Assembly (NCBI GenBank): GCA_004020645.1
Contig: SAQL01000007.1
Coordinates: 186,001-250,000 of the forward strand
DNA length: 64,000 nt
Origin: Mesorhizobium sp.
GTDB taxonomy: Bacteria > Pseudomonadota > Alphaproteobacteria > Rhizobiales > Rhizobiaceae
Direction: 5' to 3'
Position 1 is the first letter of the stretch, and every line of letters starts with the position of its first letter. The notes under the pieces are model-generated. The model saw nothing but the letters and a program-made list of their open reading frames with translations, had not been told where the DNA came from and ran no database searches. Of this stretch, positions 46,388 to 55,140 are shown in pieces. The position numbers and the translations under genes are program-made.

Positions 46388-46762
46388 TCAACTCCCGCGA
46401 TAGGTCGAATAGCCGTAGGGGGATATAAGCAGCGGCACATGATAGTGCACCGGCTCGGCCATGCCGAAGCGTATCGGCACGCTGTCGAGGAAGGCCGGTT
46501 CCGGCAACCTCAACCCCTGCCGGCGCAGATAGTCGCCGGCCGCGAAGACCAGCTCGTATTCACCGGTGCGGAATTCCGCGTCGGCAAGCAGCGGCGCGTC
46601 ACAGCGACCGTCGGCATTGGTGACCGCTGTCTTCAAATGCGTTCGCATATCGTCGTTGATGCGGTAAAGCTCGATCGACAGGCCGGCCGCCGGCCTGCCG
46701 GTCGCGGTGTCGAGGACATGGGTCGTCAGGCGTCCGCCCTCGGCTTTCGACGTTTCCGCCAC
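46388..46762 (-). CDS. uraH: hydroxyisourate hydrolase
   Basis: 124 residues from the GTG at 46762, chosen for GGGAG six bases upstream; the frame stays open a further 17 codons with only a TTG. Transthyretin-like enzyme that converts 5-hydroxyisourate to OHCU. The conserved [20 protein letters not shown] start, the [19 protein letters not shown] end and internal Arg/His residues are present. First gene of the uraH-xdhABC operon; it takes the product of PuuD. Confidence 0.94.
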   Translation of the reverse strand: MAETSKAEGGRLTTHVLDTATGRPAAGLSIELYRINDDMRTHLKTAVTNADGRCDAPLLADAEFRTGEYELVFAAGDYLRRQGLRLPEPAFLDSVPIRFGMAEPVHYHVPLLISPYGYSTYRGS

Positions 46763-46935
46763 TGGCTGCTCCCATTCCGGTACACTCAAACTGCTTGACG
46801 AATTGTGCGCCAATTAAAGGCGATGCATAAGTCCCGGTCGAGCGGAGTGCTGCAAAAACACTTTCAAAAATTTTCGGGGGAATGCGCAAGCAGCCCTTTC
46901 GATTATCCTGATCACACCATCCGGCAGGAGCGACG
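46763..46935. promoter_or_regulatory. divergent uraH / puuE-uraD control region
   Basis: 173 bp between the divergent start codons. The stretch 46845-46885 is AT-rich (GCAAAAACACTTTCAAAAAT) against a GC-rich background and is the likely site of both promoters. GCAGGAGCGACG just before 46936 supplies the ribosome-binding site for puuE-uraD. No clear operator palindrome seen. Confidence 0.45.
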
Positions 46936-48369
46936 ATGCGTTACGAACGAGACATGCGCGGCTACGGCGCCAATCCGCCGGATCCGAAATGGCCTGGCGG
47001 GGCGCATGTCGCGGTTCAGTTCGTCGTCAATTACGAGGAGGGCGGCGAGAACTGCGTCCTGCACGGCGACAAGGCTTCGGAAGCCTTCCTGTCCGAGATC
47101 GTCGGCGCCGCGCCCTGGCCCGGCCAGCGCCATTGGAACATGGAATCGATCTACGAATATGGTGCTCGCGCCGGCTTCTGGCGATTGCTGCGCCTGTTCA
47201 GCGAGGCTGAGGTGCCGGTCACCTGCTACGGCGTCGCCACAGCGCTGGCGCGTTCGCCCGACCAGGTCGCGGCAATGCAGGAGGCGGGCTGGGAAATCGC
47301 CTCGCACGGGCTGAGATGGATCGACTACCGCGATCATGCGCCGGAGGACGAGCGCCGCGACATGGAAGCGGCGATCCAGCTGCACTACGAGGTGACTGGG
47401 GCACGGCCGACAGGCTGGTACACCGGCCGCACTTCGATCAACACCGTGCGACTGGCGGCGGAAGAAGGCGGCTTCGACTATGTGTCGGACACCTATGACG
47501 ACGAACTGCCTTACTGGTTCGAGCATAACGGGGCGGACGGGTCGACAAAGCCGCAGCTCATCATCCCCTATACGCTCGACGCCAACGACATGCGCTTCGC
47601 CACGCCGCAAGGCTTCAACTCGGGCGACCAGTTCTTCGCCTATCTCAGGGACAGTTTCGACACGCTCTACGCCGAGGGGAAGCAAGGGCGGCCGCGGATG
47701 ATGAATATCGGCCTGCACTGCCGCCTCGTCGGCCGGCCGGGCCGGGCCGCAGCGCTCAAGCGCTTCGTCGACTACGTCAAATCGCACGACAGGGTCTGGC
47801 TGGCGCGGCGCATCGACATCGCCAGGCACTGGCAACAGACGCATCCGTTCCGGCCGCCAACGCTGCGCCCGTCGAAAATGGTTTTCGAGGCTTTCGTCCA
47901 GGCATTCGGCGGCGTGTTCGAGCATTCGCCGTGGATCGCCGAGCGCGCCTACGAACTGGAACTCGGCCCGGCGCATGACAGCGCCGGCGGTCTGCACAAC
48001 GCGCTGTGCCGTGTCTTTCGCGCCGCCAGCGAGGCCGAGCGACTCTCCGTGCTCAACGCCCATCCCGACCTGGCCGGGAAACTGGCGCAGGCCAAGCGGC
48101 TGACGGCGGAATCGACGAGGGAACAGGCTTCCGCCGGGCTCGATGCGCTGACCGATAAGGAGCGCGAACTGTTCTCGAAACTCAATGCCGCCTACGTCAC
48201 TTCCTTTGGCTTTCCCTTCATTATCGCGGTGAAAGGCAAGACCAAGGCGGAAATCCTGACTGAGTTCGAGGCGCGCATCGGCAACAGCCACGAGGTTGAA
48301 TTCGACACTGCCTGCAAACAGATCGAGCGTATCGCGCTGCTCCGCCTCATGGACATGCTACCACAATAG
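46936..48369 (+). CDS. puuE: fused allantoinase (PuuE) and OHCU decarboxylase (UraD)
   Basis: 477 residues. Residues about 1-305 are the cofactor-independent allantoinase PuuE (polysaccharide-deacetylase fold): MRYERDMRGYGANPPDPKWP, GWEIASHGLRWIDY and GLHCRLVGRPGRAAALKRFV. Residues about 311-477 are OHCU decarboxylase: NAHPDLAGKLAQAKRLTAES near 373-392 holds the catalytic His, and SFGFPFIIAVKGKTKAEIL the substrate loop. One polypeptide therefore decarboxylates OHCU to S-allantoin and then opens it to allantoate. Fusion of these two steps is known in some bacteria. First gene of the plus-strand ureide operon. Confidence 0.93.
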   Translation: MRYERDMRGYGANPPDPKWPGGAHVAVQFVVNYEEGGENCVLHGDKASEAFLSEIVGAAPWPGQRHWNMESIYEYGARAGFWRLLRLFSEAEVPVTCYGVATALARSPDQVAAMQEAGWEIASHGLRWIDYRDHAPEDERRDMEAAIQLHYEVTGARPTGWYTGRTSINTVRLAAEEGGFDYVSDTYDDELPYWFEHNGADGSTKPQLIIPYTLDANDMRFATPQGFNSGDQFFAYLRDSFDTLYAEGKQGRPRMMNIGLHCRLVGRPGRAAALKRFVDYVKSHDRVWLARRIDIARHWQQTHPFRPPTLRPSKMVFEAFVQAFGGVFEHSPWIAERAYELELGPAHDSAGGLHNALCRVFRAASEAERLSVLNAHPDLAGKLAQAKRLTAESTREQASAGLDALTDKERELFSKLNAAYVTSFGFPFIIAVKGKTKAEILTEFEARIGNSHEVEFDTACKQIERIALLRLMDMLPQ

Positions 48370-48399
48370 GCTTTGGCTTTCGCAATAGGCTTTGAACTG

Positions 48400-49260
48400 A
48401 TGGATATGAAAATGGCCGACCGACTCTACTACGCGCCGCAAGGCGGCCACCCCGGCCAGAGTGAGCTGCTGACCGGCCGGGCCGTCTTCACCGAGGCCTA
48501 TGCCGTCATTCCAAGGGGGGTGATGCAGGACATCGTCACCAGCGCCTTGCCATTCTGGGACAAGACGCGCGTCTGGGTGCTGTCGCGCCCGCTGTCCGGC
48601 TTCGCCGAAACGTTCTCGCAATACATCGTCGAGGTCGCGCCCGGCGGTGGCAGCGATCGGCCGGAACCGGATGCCGGCGCCGAGGGCGCCTTGTTCGTGG
48701 TCGAGGGCGAGCTGACCGTCTTGCTGGCTGGCGAGAAAAATGTCCTGCAGCCGGGTGGCTTTGCTTTCCTGCCGCCGGCCAGCGGGTGGACCGTTCGCAA
48801 CGAGAGCGGTGCTGCTGTCCGTTTCCACTGGATCCGAAAGGCCTACGACGCCGTCGAAGGCATCGATCCGCCGCAGGCCTTCTTCACCAACGAGCAAGAC
48901 GTCGCACCGAGCCCGATGCCCGGCACCGACGGTCGGTGGGCGACGACCCGCTTCGTCGATCCTGAAGACATGCGCCACGACATGCATGTCACCATCGTCA
49001 CGCTCGAACCGGGCGCGGTCATCCCCTTCGCCGAGACCCACGTCATGGAGCACGGCCTCTATGTGCTGGAAGGCAAGGCGGTCTATCGCCTCAACCAGGA
49101 CTGGGTCGAGGTCGAGGCCGGCGACTATATGTGGCTGCGCGCCTTCTGCCCGCAGGCCTGCTACGCCGGTGGCCCCGGAAAATTCCGCTATCTGCTCTAC
49201 AAGGACGTCAACCGCCACGCCAAGCTTGGCGGCGCCGGCGTCGCGAGGCGCGCGCCATGA
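48400..49260 (+). CDS. ureidoglycine aminohydrolase-like bicupin (AllE type)
   Basis: 286 residues from the ATG at 48400; a TTG nine codons earlier and two more Mets (codons 3 and 5) are alternatives. Two cupin barrels: the first around EGALFVVEGELTVLLAGEKN, the second around DMHVTIVTLEPGAVIPFAET with HVMEHGLYVLEGKAVYRLNQ, which holds the metal-binding His/Glu set. S-ureidoglycine aminohydrolase releases ammonia from ureidoglycine to give ureidoglycolate. Databases often call this group bifunctional allantoicase, which the fold does not support. Its stop overlaps the start of allA by 4 bp. Confidence 0.9.
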   Translation: MDMKMADRLYYAPQGGHPGQSELLTGRAVFTEAYAVIPRGVMQDIVTSALPFWDKTRVWVLSRPLSGFAETFSQYIVEVAPGGGSDRPEPDAGAEGALFVVEGELTVLLAGEKNVLQPGGFAFLPPASGWTVRNESGAAVRFHWIRKAYDAVEGIDPPQAFFTNEQDVAPSPMPGTDGRWATTRFVDPEDMRHDMHVTIVTLEPGAVIPFAETHVMEHGLYVLEGKAVYRLNQDWVEVEAGDYMWLRAFCPQACYAGGPGKFRYLLYKDVNRHAKLGGAGVARRAP

Positions 49261-49760
49261 GCCGCATCATCGCGCGCCCGCTGACCCGCGAAAATTTTGC
49301 CGAGTTCGGCGACGTCATCGATATGGGCGGCGACAATCACTACCCGATCAATGGCGGCAAGGCCGAGCGCTACCACGACCTCGCCACCGTCGAAGCGCAG
49401 GGGCCGAATGCAAGCGTGCTGATCTCCATGGTGCGGGGCACGCCTTACGAATTTCCGCTAAAGCTGACCATGGTCGAGCGCCACCCGTTCGGCAGCCAAG
49501 CTTTCATCCCGCTGTCGCCACGGCCGTTCCTGGTGATCGTTTGCCATGATGGCGACGAAGGTCCAGGAGTGCCGCACGCCTTCATCACCGCGCCCGGGCA
49601 AGGCGTCAACTATCCGCGCAATCGTTGGCATAGTGTGCTGACGCCGATCGGCGAGGTCCAGGATTTTCTCGTCGTCGACCGCGGCGGCGACGGCTCCAAT
49701 CTCGAGGAGTGCCATTTCTCGCACGCTTATGAGATCGATCTTCCCGACGGGACCGCATGA
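49257..49760 (+). CDS. allA: ureidoglycolate lyase
   Basis: 167 residues from the ATG at 49257, overlapping the previous stop by 4 bp. AllA splits ureidoglycolate into glyoxylate and urea. The start IIARPLTRENFAEFGDVIDM, the central MVERHPFGSQAFIPLSPRPF and GVNYPRNRWHSVLTPIGEVQ are the family hallmarks; the HPFGSQAF and RNRWH residues line the active site. Third gene of the ureide operon; its product glyoxylate links to the glycerate kinase in the divergent operon. Confidence 0.94.
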   Translation: MSRIIARPLTRENFAEFGDVIDMGGDNHYPINGGKAERYHDLATVEAQGPNASVLISMVRGTPYEFPLKLTMVERHPFGSQAFIPLSPRPFLVIVCHDGDEGPGVPHAFITAPGQGVNYPRNRWHSVLTPIGEVQDFLVVDRGGDGSNLEECHFSHAYEIDLPDGTA

Positions 49761-50353
49761 TGGCCGACGTCTCGCTGATCGACCGCCTGCTCGACGTCAT
49801 CGAGCATGATATCGTGCCGAGGACGGCCGAAAGCGTCGCCCATGGCAACAAGCTGTTCGGCGCGGCGATCCTGCGCAAGGACGACCGCTCGCTGGTGCTC
49901 GCCGAAACCAACAACGAGACGGAGAACCCGCTCTGGCACGGTGAAGTGCACTGCCTGAAGCGCTTCTACGAGATGCCGAAGGCCGAGCGCGTCGACACCA
50001 AGGACGCCATTTTTCTCGCCACGCACGAACCCTGCTCGCTCTGTCTGTCGGCGATCACCTGGACCGGGTTCGATAATTTCTACTATTTGTTCAGCCACGA
50101 GGATTCGCGCGACAGCTTCGCTATTCCGCACGACCTGAAGATCCTGAAAGAGGTCTTCACCCTCGACCCATGTGGCTACAATGCCGAGAACGCCTATTGG
50201 AAGAGCTTTTCGATCCGCAGACTGGTGCGGTCGTTGCCCGAAGCCGAGCGCCGGCGGCTGGAAACGCGGATCGGCACGATCGCCGCGCGCTACGACGAAC
50301 TGTCCGACGCCTACCAGGCGAGCAAGGCCGAAAACGACATTCCGCTGAGTTGA
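49757..50353 (+). CDS. cytidine/guanine-deaminase-fold deaminase
   Basis: 198 residues; its start overlaps the allA stop by 4 bp. Zinc deaminase of the CDA fold: the His-x-Glu motif WHGEVHCLKRF (near residue 61-71) and the Pro-Cys-x-x-Cys motif HEPCSLCLSAI (near 92-102) supply the zinc ligands and proton shuttle. There is an extra ~80-residue C-terminal helical region. It is not a tRNA adenosine deaminase by size or motif. Its place at the end of a ureide operon suggests a purine or pyrimidine base as substrate. It may duplicate GuaD's reaction or act on another base such as a urate-related compound. Confidence 0.82.
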   Translation: MMADVSLIDRLLDVIEHDIVPRTAESVAHGNKLFGAAILRKDDRSLVLAETNNETENPLWHGEVHCLKRFYEMPKAERVDTKDAIFLATHEPCSLCLSAITWTGFDNFYYLFSHEDSRDSFAIPHDLKILKEVFTLDPCGYNAENAYWKSFSIRRLVRSLPEAERRRLETRIGTIAARYDELSDAYQASKAENDIPLS

Positions 50354-50422
50354 CGCGGATTGACCAGCCGATTTCGTTGGCTGGCCCACGACGTATCGGC
50401 AGCGGCTCCATCATGTGGCCGC

Positions 50423-52408
50423 ATGAAAACCGTCACTGAATTTCCCCGTAAGGTCGTCGAGTTTCCGGATATGGGGATCGTCATGCCGGATGGCTGCAGG
50501 CTGTCGGCGCGGGTGTGGATGCCAGTCGACGCTGGCGACGATCCGGTGCCGGCGATCCTCGAGCACCTGCCCTACCGCAAGCGCGACGGCACGATCTTTC
50601 GCGATCAGCTGACGCATCCCTATTTCGCCGGCCACGGCTACGCCTCGATCCGCGTCGACATGCGCGGCAATGGCGATTCCGAAGGGCTGATGGACGACGA
50701 ATATTCCGAGCAGGAATTGCAGGACGCCTGCAATGTCATCGCGTGGGCGGCGGCGCAGCCCTGGTGCAATGGCAATGTTGGCATGATGGGCATCTCCTGG
50801 GGCGGCTTCAACTGCCTGCAGACTGCAGCCAAGCAGCCGCCGGCGCTGAAGGCGGTGATCAGCCTGTGCTCGACCGTCGACCGCTACGCCGACGACATCC
50901 ACTACAAGGGCGGCTGCCTGCTGATCGAGAATTTCGGCTGGGCCTCGACCATGCTGTCCTATTCGTCGCGGCCGCCGGATCCGCTGCTGGCCGGCGACAA
51001 TCGCTGGCGTGACCTGTGGCTGACCCGGCTGGAGAACCAGCCCTTCCTGGCGCCGCTGTGGCTGAAGCATCAGCACCGCGACGCGTATTGGAAGCGCGGC
51101 TCGATCTGCGAGGACTATTCCGCCATCCAAGCCGCCGTGCTGTCGATCGGCGGCTGGCATGACGGCTATCGCAACACCATTTCCCATCTCGCCGCCAATA
51201 TCGAGGCGCCGGTCAAAGGCATCGTCGGCCCGTGGATCCACAAATACCCGCATTATGCGGCACCCGAACCGCGCATGGGTTTCCTGCAGGAGGCCTTGCG
51301 CTGGTGGGACCGCTGGCTGAAAGACATCGATACCGGCGTCGAGACCGACCCCGCCTACCGCGCCTATGTCATGGACAGCGTGCGCCCCGCACGCTGGCAT
51401 CCCGAACGGCCGGGCCGCTGGGTGGCGGAACCGGTGTGGCCGTCGCCTGATATCAAGACGCAGGAAATCGAGCTGATCCGCGAAGGCAGCAAGCCGGACT
51501 TCGTCGCTTCGCCGCAAAGCTGCGGCCTTGCCGGCGGCGAATACTTTCCCTTCACCTTCGGCCCGGAACTGCCCGGAGATCAGCGCCCCGACGATGCGTT
51601 GTCGGTGTGTTTCGACCAGCCGGTGCTCACCGAAGCGATCGACATTGTCGGCGCGCCGGAGGTGCTGGTCAGGGTCTCGTCGGACCGGCGCCAGGCGAAC
51701 ATCGCCATCCGGCTCTGCGACGTGCATCCCGACGGAGCGTCCGAGCTGATCTCCTATGGCGTGCTCAACCTGACGCATCGCAACTCGCACGAATTCCCGC
51801 AAGCGCTGGTGCCCGGTGAAACCGTCAGCGCCCGGGTCGTGCTCGACCAATGCGCCTATCGCGTGCCATCAGGCCATCGCCTGCGTATTGCCGTTTCGAA
51901 CGCCTACTGGCCGATGATCTGGCCATCGCCGGAGCCGGTCCGGCTCGACCTGTCGGGGGCAACGCTAAAGCTGCCGTCGCGCTCGCTGGCGCAAGGCGAC
52001 GAAGTCACGTTTCCCACGCCCGAGGCAGCATCGCCCTGGGCGACCGAAACGGTCCGCGCTGCCAATTCCGAACGTCATGTCGATCGCGACGAAAAGACCG
52101 GGAAAATCACGCTTTCCATCGTCGACGATTTCGGCGAGGTGCGTGATCTGGAGCATGGCCTCGCCAATGGCAGCATCGCGCGAGAGACATGGGCGATCCA
52201 TCCCGACAATCCGCTGTCGGCGTCGGGCAAGACGCACTGGACGCAGACGCTGTCGCGAAATGGATGGTCGGTGCGCACCGAAACCTTTGCCGAGATGCGG
52301 TCCGACGTGCAAAACTTCATGGTTAGCGCCAGAATCGAGGCCTATGAAGGCGAGAAACTGGTTTTCGAGCGTAATTTCGAAGAGAAAATCCCGCGCGCTC
52401 TGCTTTGA
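50423..52408 (+). CDS. CocE/NonD-family hydrolase
   Basis: 661 residues from the ATG at 50423; an in-frame start 21 codons earlier is possible and neither has a good ribosome-binding site. Alpha/beta hydrolase of the X-Pro dipeptidyl-peptidase S15/CocE group: RVDMRGNGDSEG, the nucleophile elbow MMGISWGGFNC (near residue 130), IGGWHDGYRN with the catalytic Asp and GPWIHKYPHY with the His. A C-terminal beta-sandwich follows (ADNALSV-type block near residue 400, then AYRVPSGHRLRIAVSNAYWP). Members cleave acyl-peptides or esters such as cocaine. It lies between the purine operon and a peptide-type ABC importer, possibly a partner of that importer. Confidence 0.88.
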   Translation: MKTVTEFPRKVVEFPDMGIVMPDGCRLSARVWMPVDAGDDPVPAILEHLPYRKRDGTIFRDQLTHPYFAGHGYASIRVDMRGNGDSEGLMDDEYSEQELQDACNVIAWAAAQPWCNGNVGMMGISWGGFNCLQTAAKQPPALKAVISLCSTVDRYADDIHYKGGCLLIENFGWASTMLSYSSRPPDPLLAGDNRWRDLWLTRLENQPFLAPLWLKHQHRDAYWKRGSICEDYSAIQAAVLSIGGWHDGYRNTISHLAANIEAPVKGIVGPWIHKYPHYAAPEPRMGFLQEALRWWDRWLKDIDTGVETDPAYRAYVMDSVRPARWHPERPGRWVAEPVWPSPDIKTQEIELIREGSKPDFVASPQSCGLAGGEYFPFTFGPELPGDQRPDDALSVCFDQPVLTEAIDIVGAPEVLVRVSSDRRQANIAIRLCDVHPDGASELISYGVLNLTHRNSHEFPQALVPGETVSARVVLDQCAYRVPSGHRLRIAVSNAYWPMIWPSPEPVRLDLSGATLKLPSRSLAQGDEVTFPTPEAASPWATETVRAANSERHVDRDEKTGKITLSIVDDFGEVRDLEHGLANGSIARETWAIHPDNPLSASGKTHWTQTLSRNGWSVRTETFAEMRSDVQNFMVSARIEAYEGEKLVFERNFEEKIPRALL

Positions 52409-52564
52409 GCGCTTGTGCGGATTGGTCCAATTGCGACGTACGATTTACGCCACGGCATGTCGCATTCGGTCTTGCTTACGGCGTTCCCTTGCGGTCATTA
52501 TTCTCCTCACAAGAAACCATAAAAAAAGACCAAAAGGTCGAACCAACAGAGTGAGGAACTCAAC

Positions 52565-54154
52565 ATGTCGAACGAACTGGAATTTCTTAGCCGGCGCGTC
52601 GCATCCGGCAAACTGAGCCGTCGTGATTTTCTCGGCCGGGCGGCAGCGCTCGGCATCACCGCAACCTTCGCCAACTCACTGCTTTCAAGTGCGGCGCGCG
52701 CCGCGGGTCCGGTCAAGGGCGGCACGCTGAAGGCCGGCCTGGTCGGCGGCGAGTCCACCAACAGCCTCGATCCGGCCCTGTTCATGACCCAGGTGCCGTT
52801 CGCCTTCGGTAAGATGTGGGGCGAACTGATCGTCGAGCTTTCCCCGGAAGGCACTCTCGAGAACCGCATCGCCGAGGAGATCGGCTCGTCGGACGACGCC
52901 AAGGTGTGGACGCTGAAGATTCGCGACGGCGTCGAATTCCATAATGGCAAGACGGTGACCGCCGAGGACGTGGCCGCCACGCTCGAACGCCATTCGGACG
53001 AGAAGTCGAAGTCGGGCGCGCTCGGCTACATGAAGGGCATCGAGAGCATCAAGGCCAGCGGCAAGGAAGTCGTGCTGACGCTGAAGGAAGCCAATGCCGA
53101 CCTGCCCTATCTGCTCAGCGACTACCATCTGATCGTCCAGCCCAATGGCGGCAAGGACAAGGCCGATGCCGGCATCTCGGCAGGACCTTACAAGGTCACC
53201 ACCAATGAGCCCGGCGTGCGCCATGGCGGCGAGCGGTTTGCCAATTACTGGCAGGGCGACAAGATGGGCCATGCCGACCAGATCGAAATCATCGTCATCA
53301 ACGACGCCACGGCGCGCACCTCGGCCCTGCAGGGCGGCCAGGTCCACATGATCAACCGCGTCGAGCCGAAGATCGTCGACCTGATCAAGCGTCTGCCGGG
53401 CGTCACCATCCGCAACCATGCCGGACCCGGCCACTACGTTTTCATCATGCATTGCAACACGGCGCCGTTCGACAACAACGATCTGCGTATGGCGCTGAAG
53501 CTGGCGATCGACCGCGAGGAGATGCTCGACAAGATACTCAGAGGCTATGGCTCGCTCGGCAACGACTTCCCGATCAACTCCGCCTATCCGCTGTTTTCCG
53601 ATGACATCGAGCAGCGCAAGTATGATCCCGACAAGGCCAAGTTCCACTACAAGAAGTCGGGCCATGACGGTGCCGTCCTGCTCAGGACGTCCGACGTCGC
53701 CTTCCCCGGCGCCGTCGATGCCGCGCAGCTCTTTCAGCAGAGCGCGGCCAAGGCCGGCATCACGCTGGAGATCAAGCGCGAACCGGGCGACGGCTACTGG
53801 TCGGAGGTCTGGAACAAGCAGCCCTTCTGCGCTTCCTACTGGGGCGGGCGCTCGACGCAGGACCAGATGTATTCGACTGCCTACCTGTCGACAGCCGATT
53901 GGAACGACACGCGTTTCCTGCGTCCGGATTTCGACAAGATGGTGCTGGCGGCCCGCGCCGAGCTCGACGAAGCCAAGCGCAAGGCGATGTATCGCGACAT
54001 GGCGATGCTCGTCCGCGACGAGGGCGGCCTGATCCTGCCGATGTTCAACCAGTTCATCGACGCGACGGGCGCCAAGGTCGCCGGCTGGGTCGACGATCCG
54101 CATCAGGAGCTGATGAACGGGTACGCTCTGGCAAAGTGCTGGCTCGAAGCCTGA
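52565..54154 (+). CDS. peptide-type ABC importer, binding protein (SBP family 5)
   Basis: 529 residues. The N-terminus has a twin-arginine motif (LSRRDFLGRAAALG near residue 18-31) followed by a hydrophobic stretch and an AARAAGP-type cleavage site. The mature protein is the DppA/OppA/NikA class: GGTLKAGLVGGESTNSLDPA, VWTLKIRDGVEFHNGKTVTA with the family's conserved Arg-Asp-Gly, and DLRMALKLAIDREEMLDKIL. Periplasmic; delivers substrate to the two permeases that follow. The substrate is unclear: it could be a peptide, opine or amidated compound. The operon is SBP, two permeases, double ATPase, phosphodiesterase. Confidence 0.93.
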   Translation: MSNELEFLSRRVASGKLSRRDFLGRAAALGITATFANSLLSSAARAAGPVKGGTLKAGLVGGESTNSLDPALFMTQVPFAFGKMWGELIVELSPEGTLENRIAEEIGSSDDAKVWTLKIRDGVEFHNGKTVTAEDVAATLERHSDEKSKSGALGYMKGIESIKASGKEVVLTLKEANADLPYLLSDYHLIVQPNGGKDKADAGISAGPYKVTTNEPGVRHGGERFANYWQGDKMGHADQIEIIVINDATARTSALQGGQVHMINRVEPKIVDLIKRLPGVTIRNHAGPGHYVFIMHCNTAPFDNNDLRMALKLAIDREEMLDKILRGYGSLGNDFPINSAYPLFSDDIEQRKYDPDKAKFHYKKSGHDGAVLLRTSDVAFPGAVDAAQLFQQSAAKAGITLEIKREPGDGYWSEVWNKQPFCASYWGGRSTQDQMYSTAYLSTADWNDTRFLRPDFDKMVLAARAELDEAKRKAMYRDMAMLVRDEGGLILPMFNQFIDATGAKVAGWVDDPHQELMNGYALAKCWLEA

Positions 54155-54170
54155 GCCCGGCCTTGCGGAT

Positions 54171-55130
54171 ATGTCCTCACCCCTCGTGAAACTGGTGGCC
54201 CAGCGCATTGCGCTGGGCATCCTGCTGCTGTTGGCCGTATCGGTCCTGATCTTCGCCGGCACCCAAATCCTGCCCGGCGACGTCGCGCAAGCCATCCTCG
54301 GACAGTCGGCGACACCGGAATCGCTCGCTAATCTGCGCGAGCAGCTCGGCCTCAACGATCCGGCCTTTGTCCGCTATTTCCGCTGGCTCGGCGGCGTCGT
54401 GACCGGCGATCTCGGCACCGCCATGTCGAGCGGCCAGGATATAGCGACGTCGATCAAGGGACGGCTATGGAACACGCTGTTCCTCGCCTTCTGGGCGGCG
54501 GTCGTGGCCGTGCCACTGGCGATCATCCTCGGCCTGATCGCAGTGCGCTACCGCAATGGCTGGGTCGATAAGCTGATCTCCGGACTGGCGCTCGCCTCGA
54601 CGTCGTTTCCCGAATTCTTCGTTGGCTACGTGCTCGTCTATTTCTTTGCCGTGAAATACCAGATCTTCCCCGGCATCTCGACCGTCTATGACGGAATGCC
54701 TTTTGGCGAGCGCATGCAGGCGATCATGCTGCCGGCGGCGGCGCTTACGCTGGTGGTGCTCGCCCACATGATGCGGATGACGCGCGCCGCGATCCTCAAC
54801 GTCATGCAGTCGGCCTATGTGGAAACCGCCGAGCTTAAAGGGCTTTCGGCATTCGCCGTCATCCGCAGGCATGCCTTTCCCAATGCGATTGCACCGATCA
54901 TCAACGTCGTCATGCTCAACCTCGCCTATCTCATCGTCGGCGTCGTCGTGGTTGAAGTGATCTTCGTCTATCCGGGCATGGGCCAATACCTCGTCGACCA
55001 CGTCACCAAGCGCGACGTGCCGGTGGTGCAGGCGGTCGGCCTGATCTTCGCCGCTGTCTACATCAGCCTGAACATCATTGCGGACATAGCGGCGATCGTC
55101 GCCAATCCGCGTCTCAGACATCCGAAATAG
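54171..55130 (+). CDS. peptide-type ABC importer, permease 1 (DppB type)
   Basis: 319 residues with six hydrophobic helices. The first helix (GILLLLAVSVLIFAGTQILP) and the periplasmic block LREQLGLNDPAFVRYFRWLG are the DppB hallmark. The cytoplasmic EAA loop is YVETAELKGLSAFAVIRRHA, which docks on the ATPase. Starts 16 bp after the binding-protein gene. Confidence 0.95.
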   Translation: MSSPLVKLVAQRIALGILLLLAVSVLIFAGTQILPGDVAQAILGQSATPESLANLREQLGLNDPAFVRYFRWLGGVVTGDLGTAMSSGQDIATSIKGRLWNTLFLAFWAAVVAVPLAIILGLIAVRYRNGWVDKLISGLALASTSFPEFFVGYVLVYFFAVKYQIFPGISTVYDGMPFGERMQAIMLPAAALTLVVLAHMMRMTRAAILNVMQSAYVETAELKGLSAFAVIRRHAFPNAIAPIINVVMLNLAYLIVGVVVVEVIFVYPGMGQYLVDHVTKRDVPVVQAVGLIFAAVYISLNIIADIAAIVANPRLRHPK

Positions 55131-55140
55131 GGGAGCGGGC

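Noticed and set aside
46912..48291. About 460-codon frame antisense to the PuuE-UraD fusion
   Set aside because: The plus-strand product shows two full enzyme domains; the antisense product resembles nothing.
49131..49256. Earlier start for allA
   Set aside because: The extension is Arg-rich and overlaps the preceding gene; the ATG at 49257 forms the usual 4-bp overlap and gives the normal N-terminus.
52685..54355. About 550-codon frame antisense to the peptide-binding protein gene
   Set aside because: Arg/His-rich shadow frame; the plus strand encodes a complete binding protein with signal peptide.
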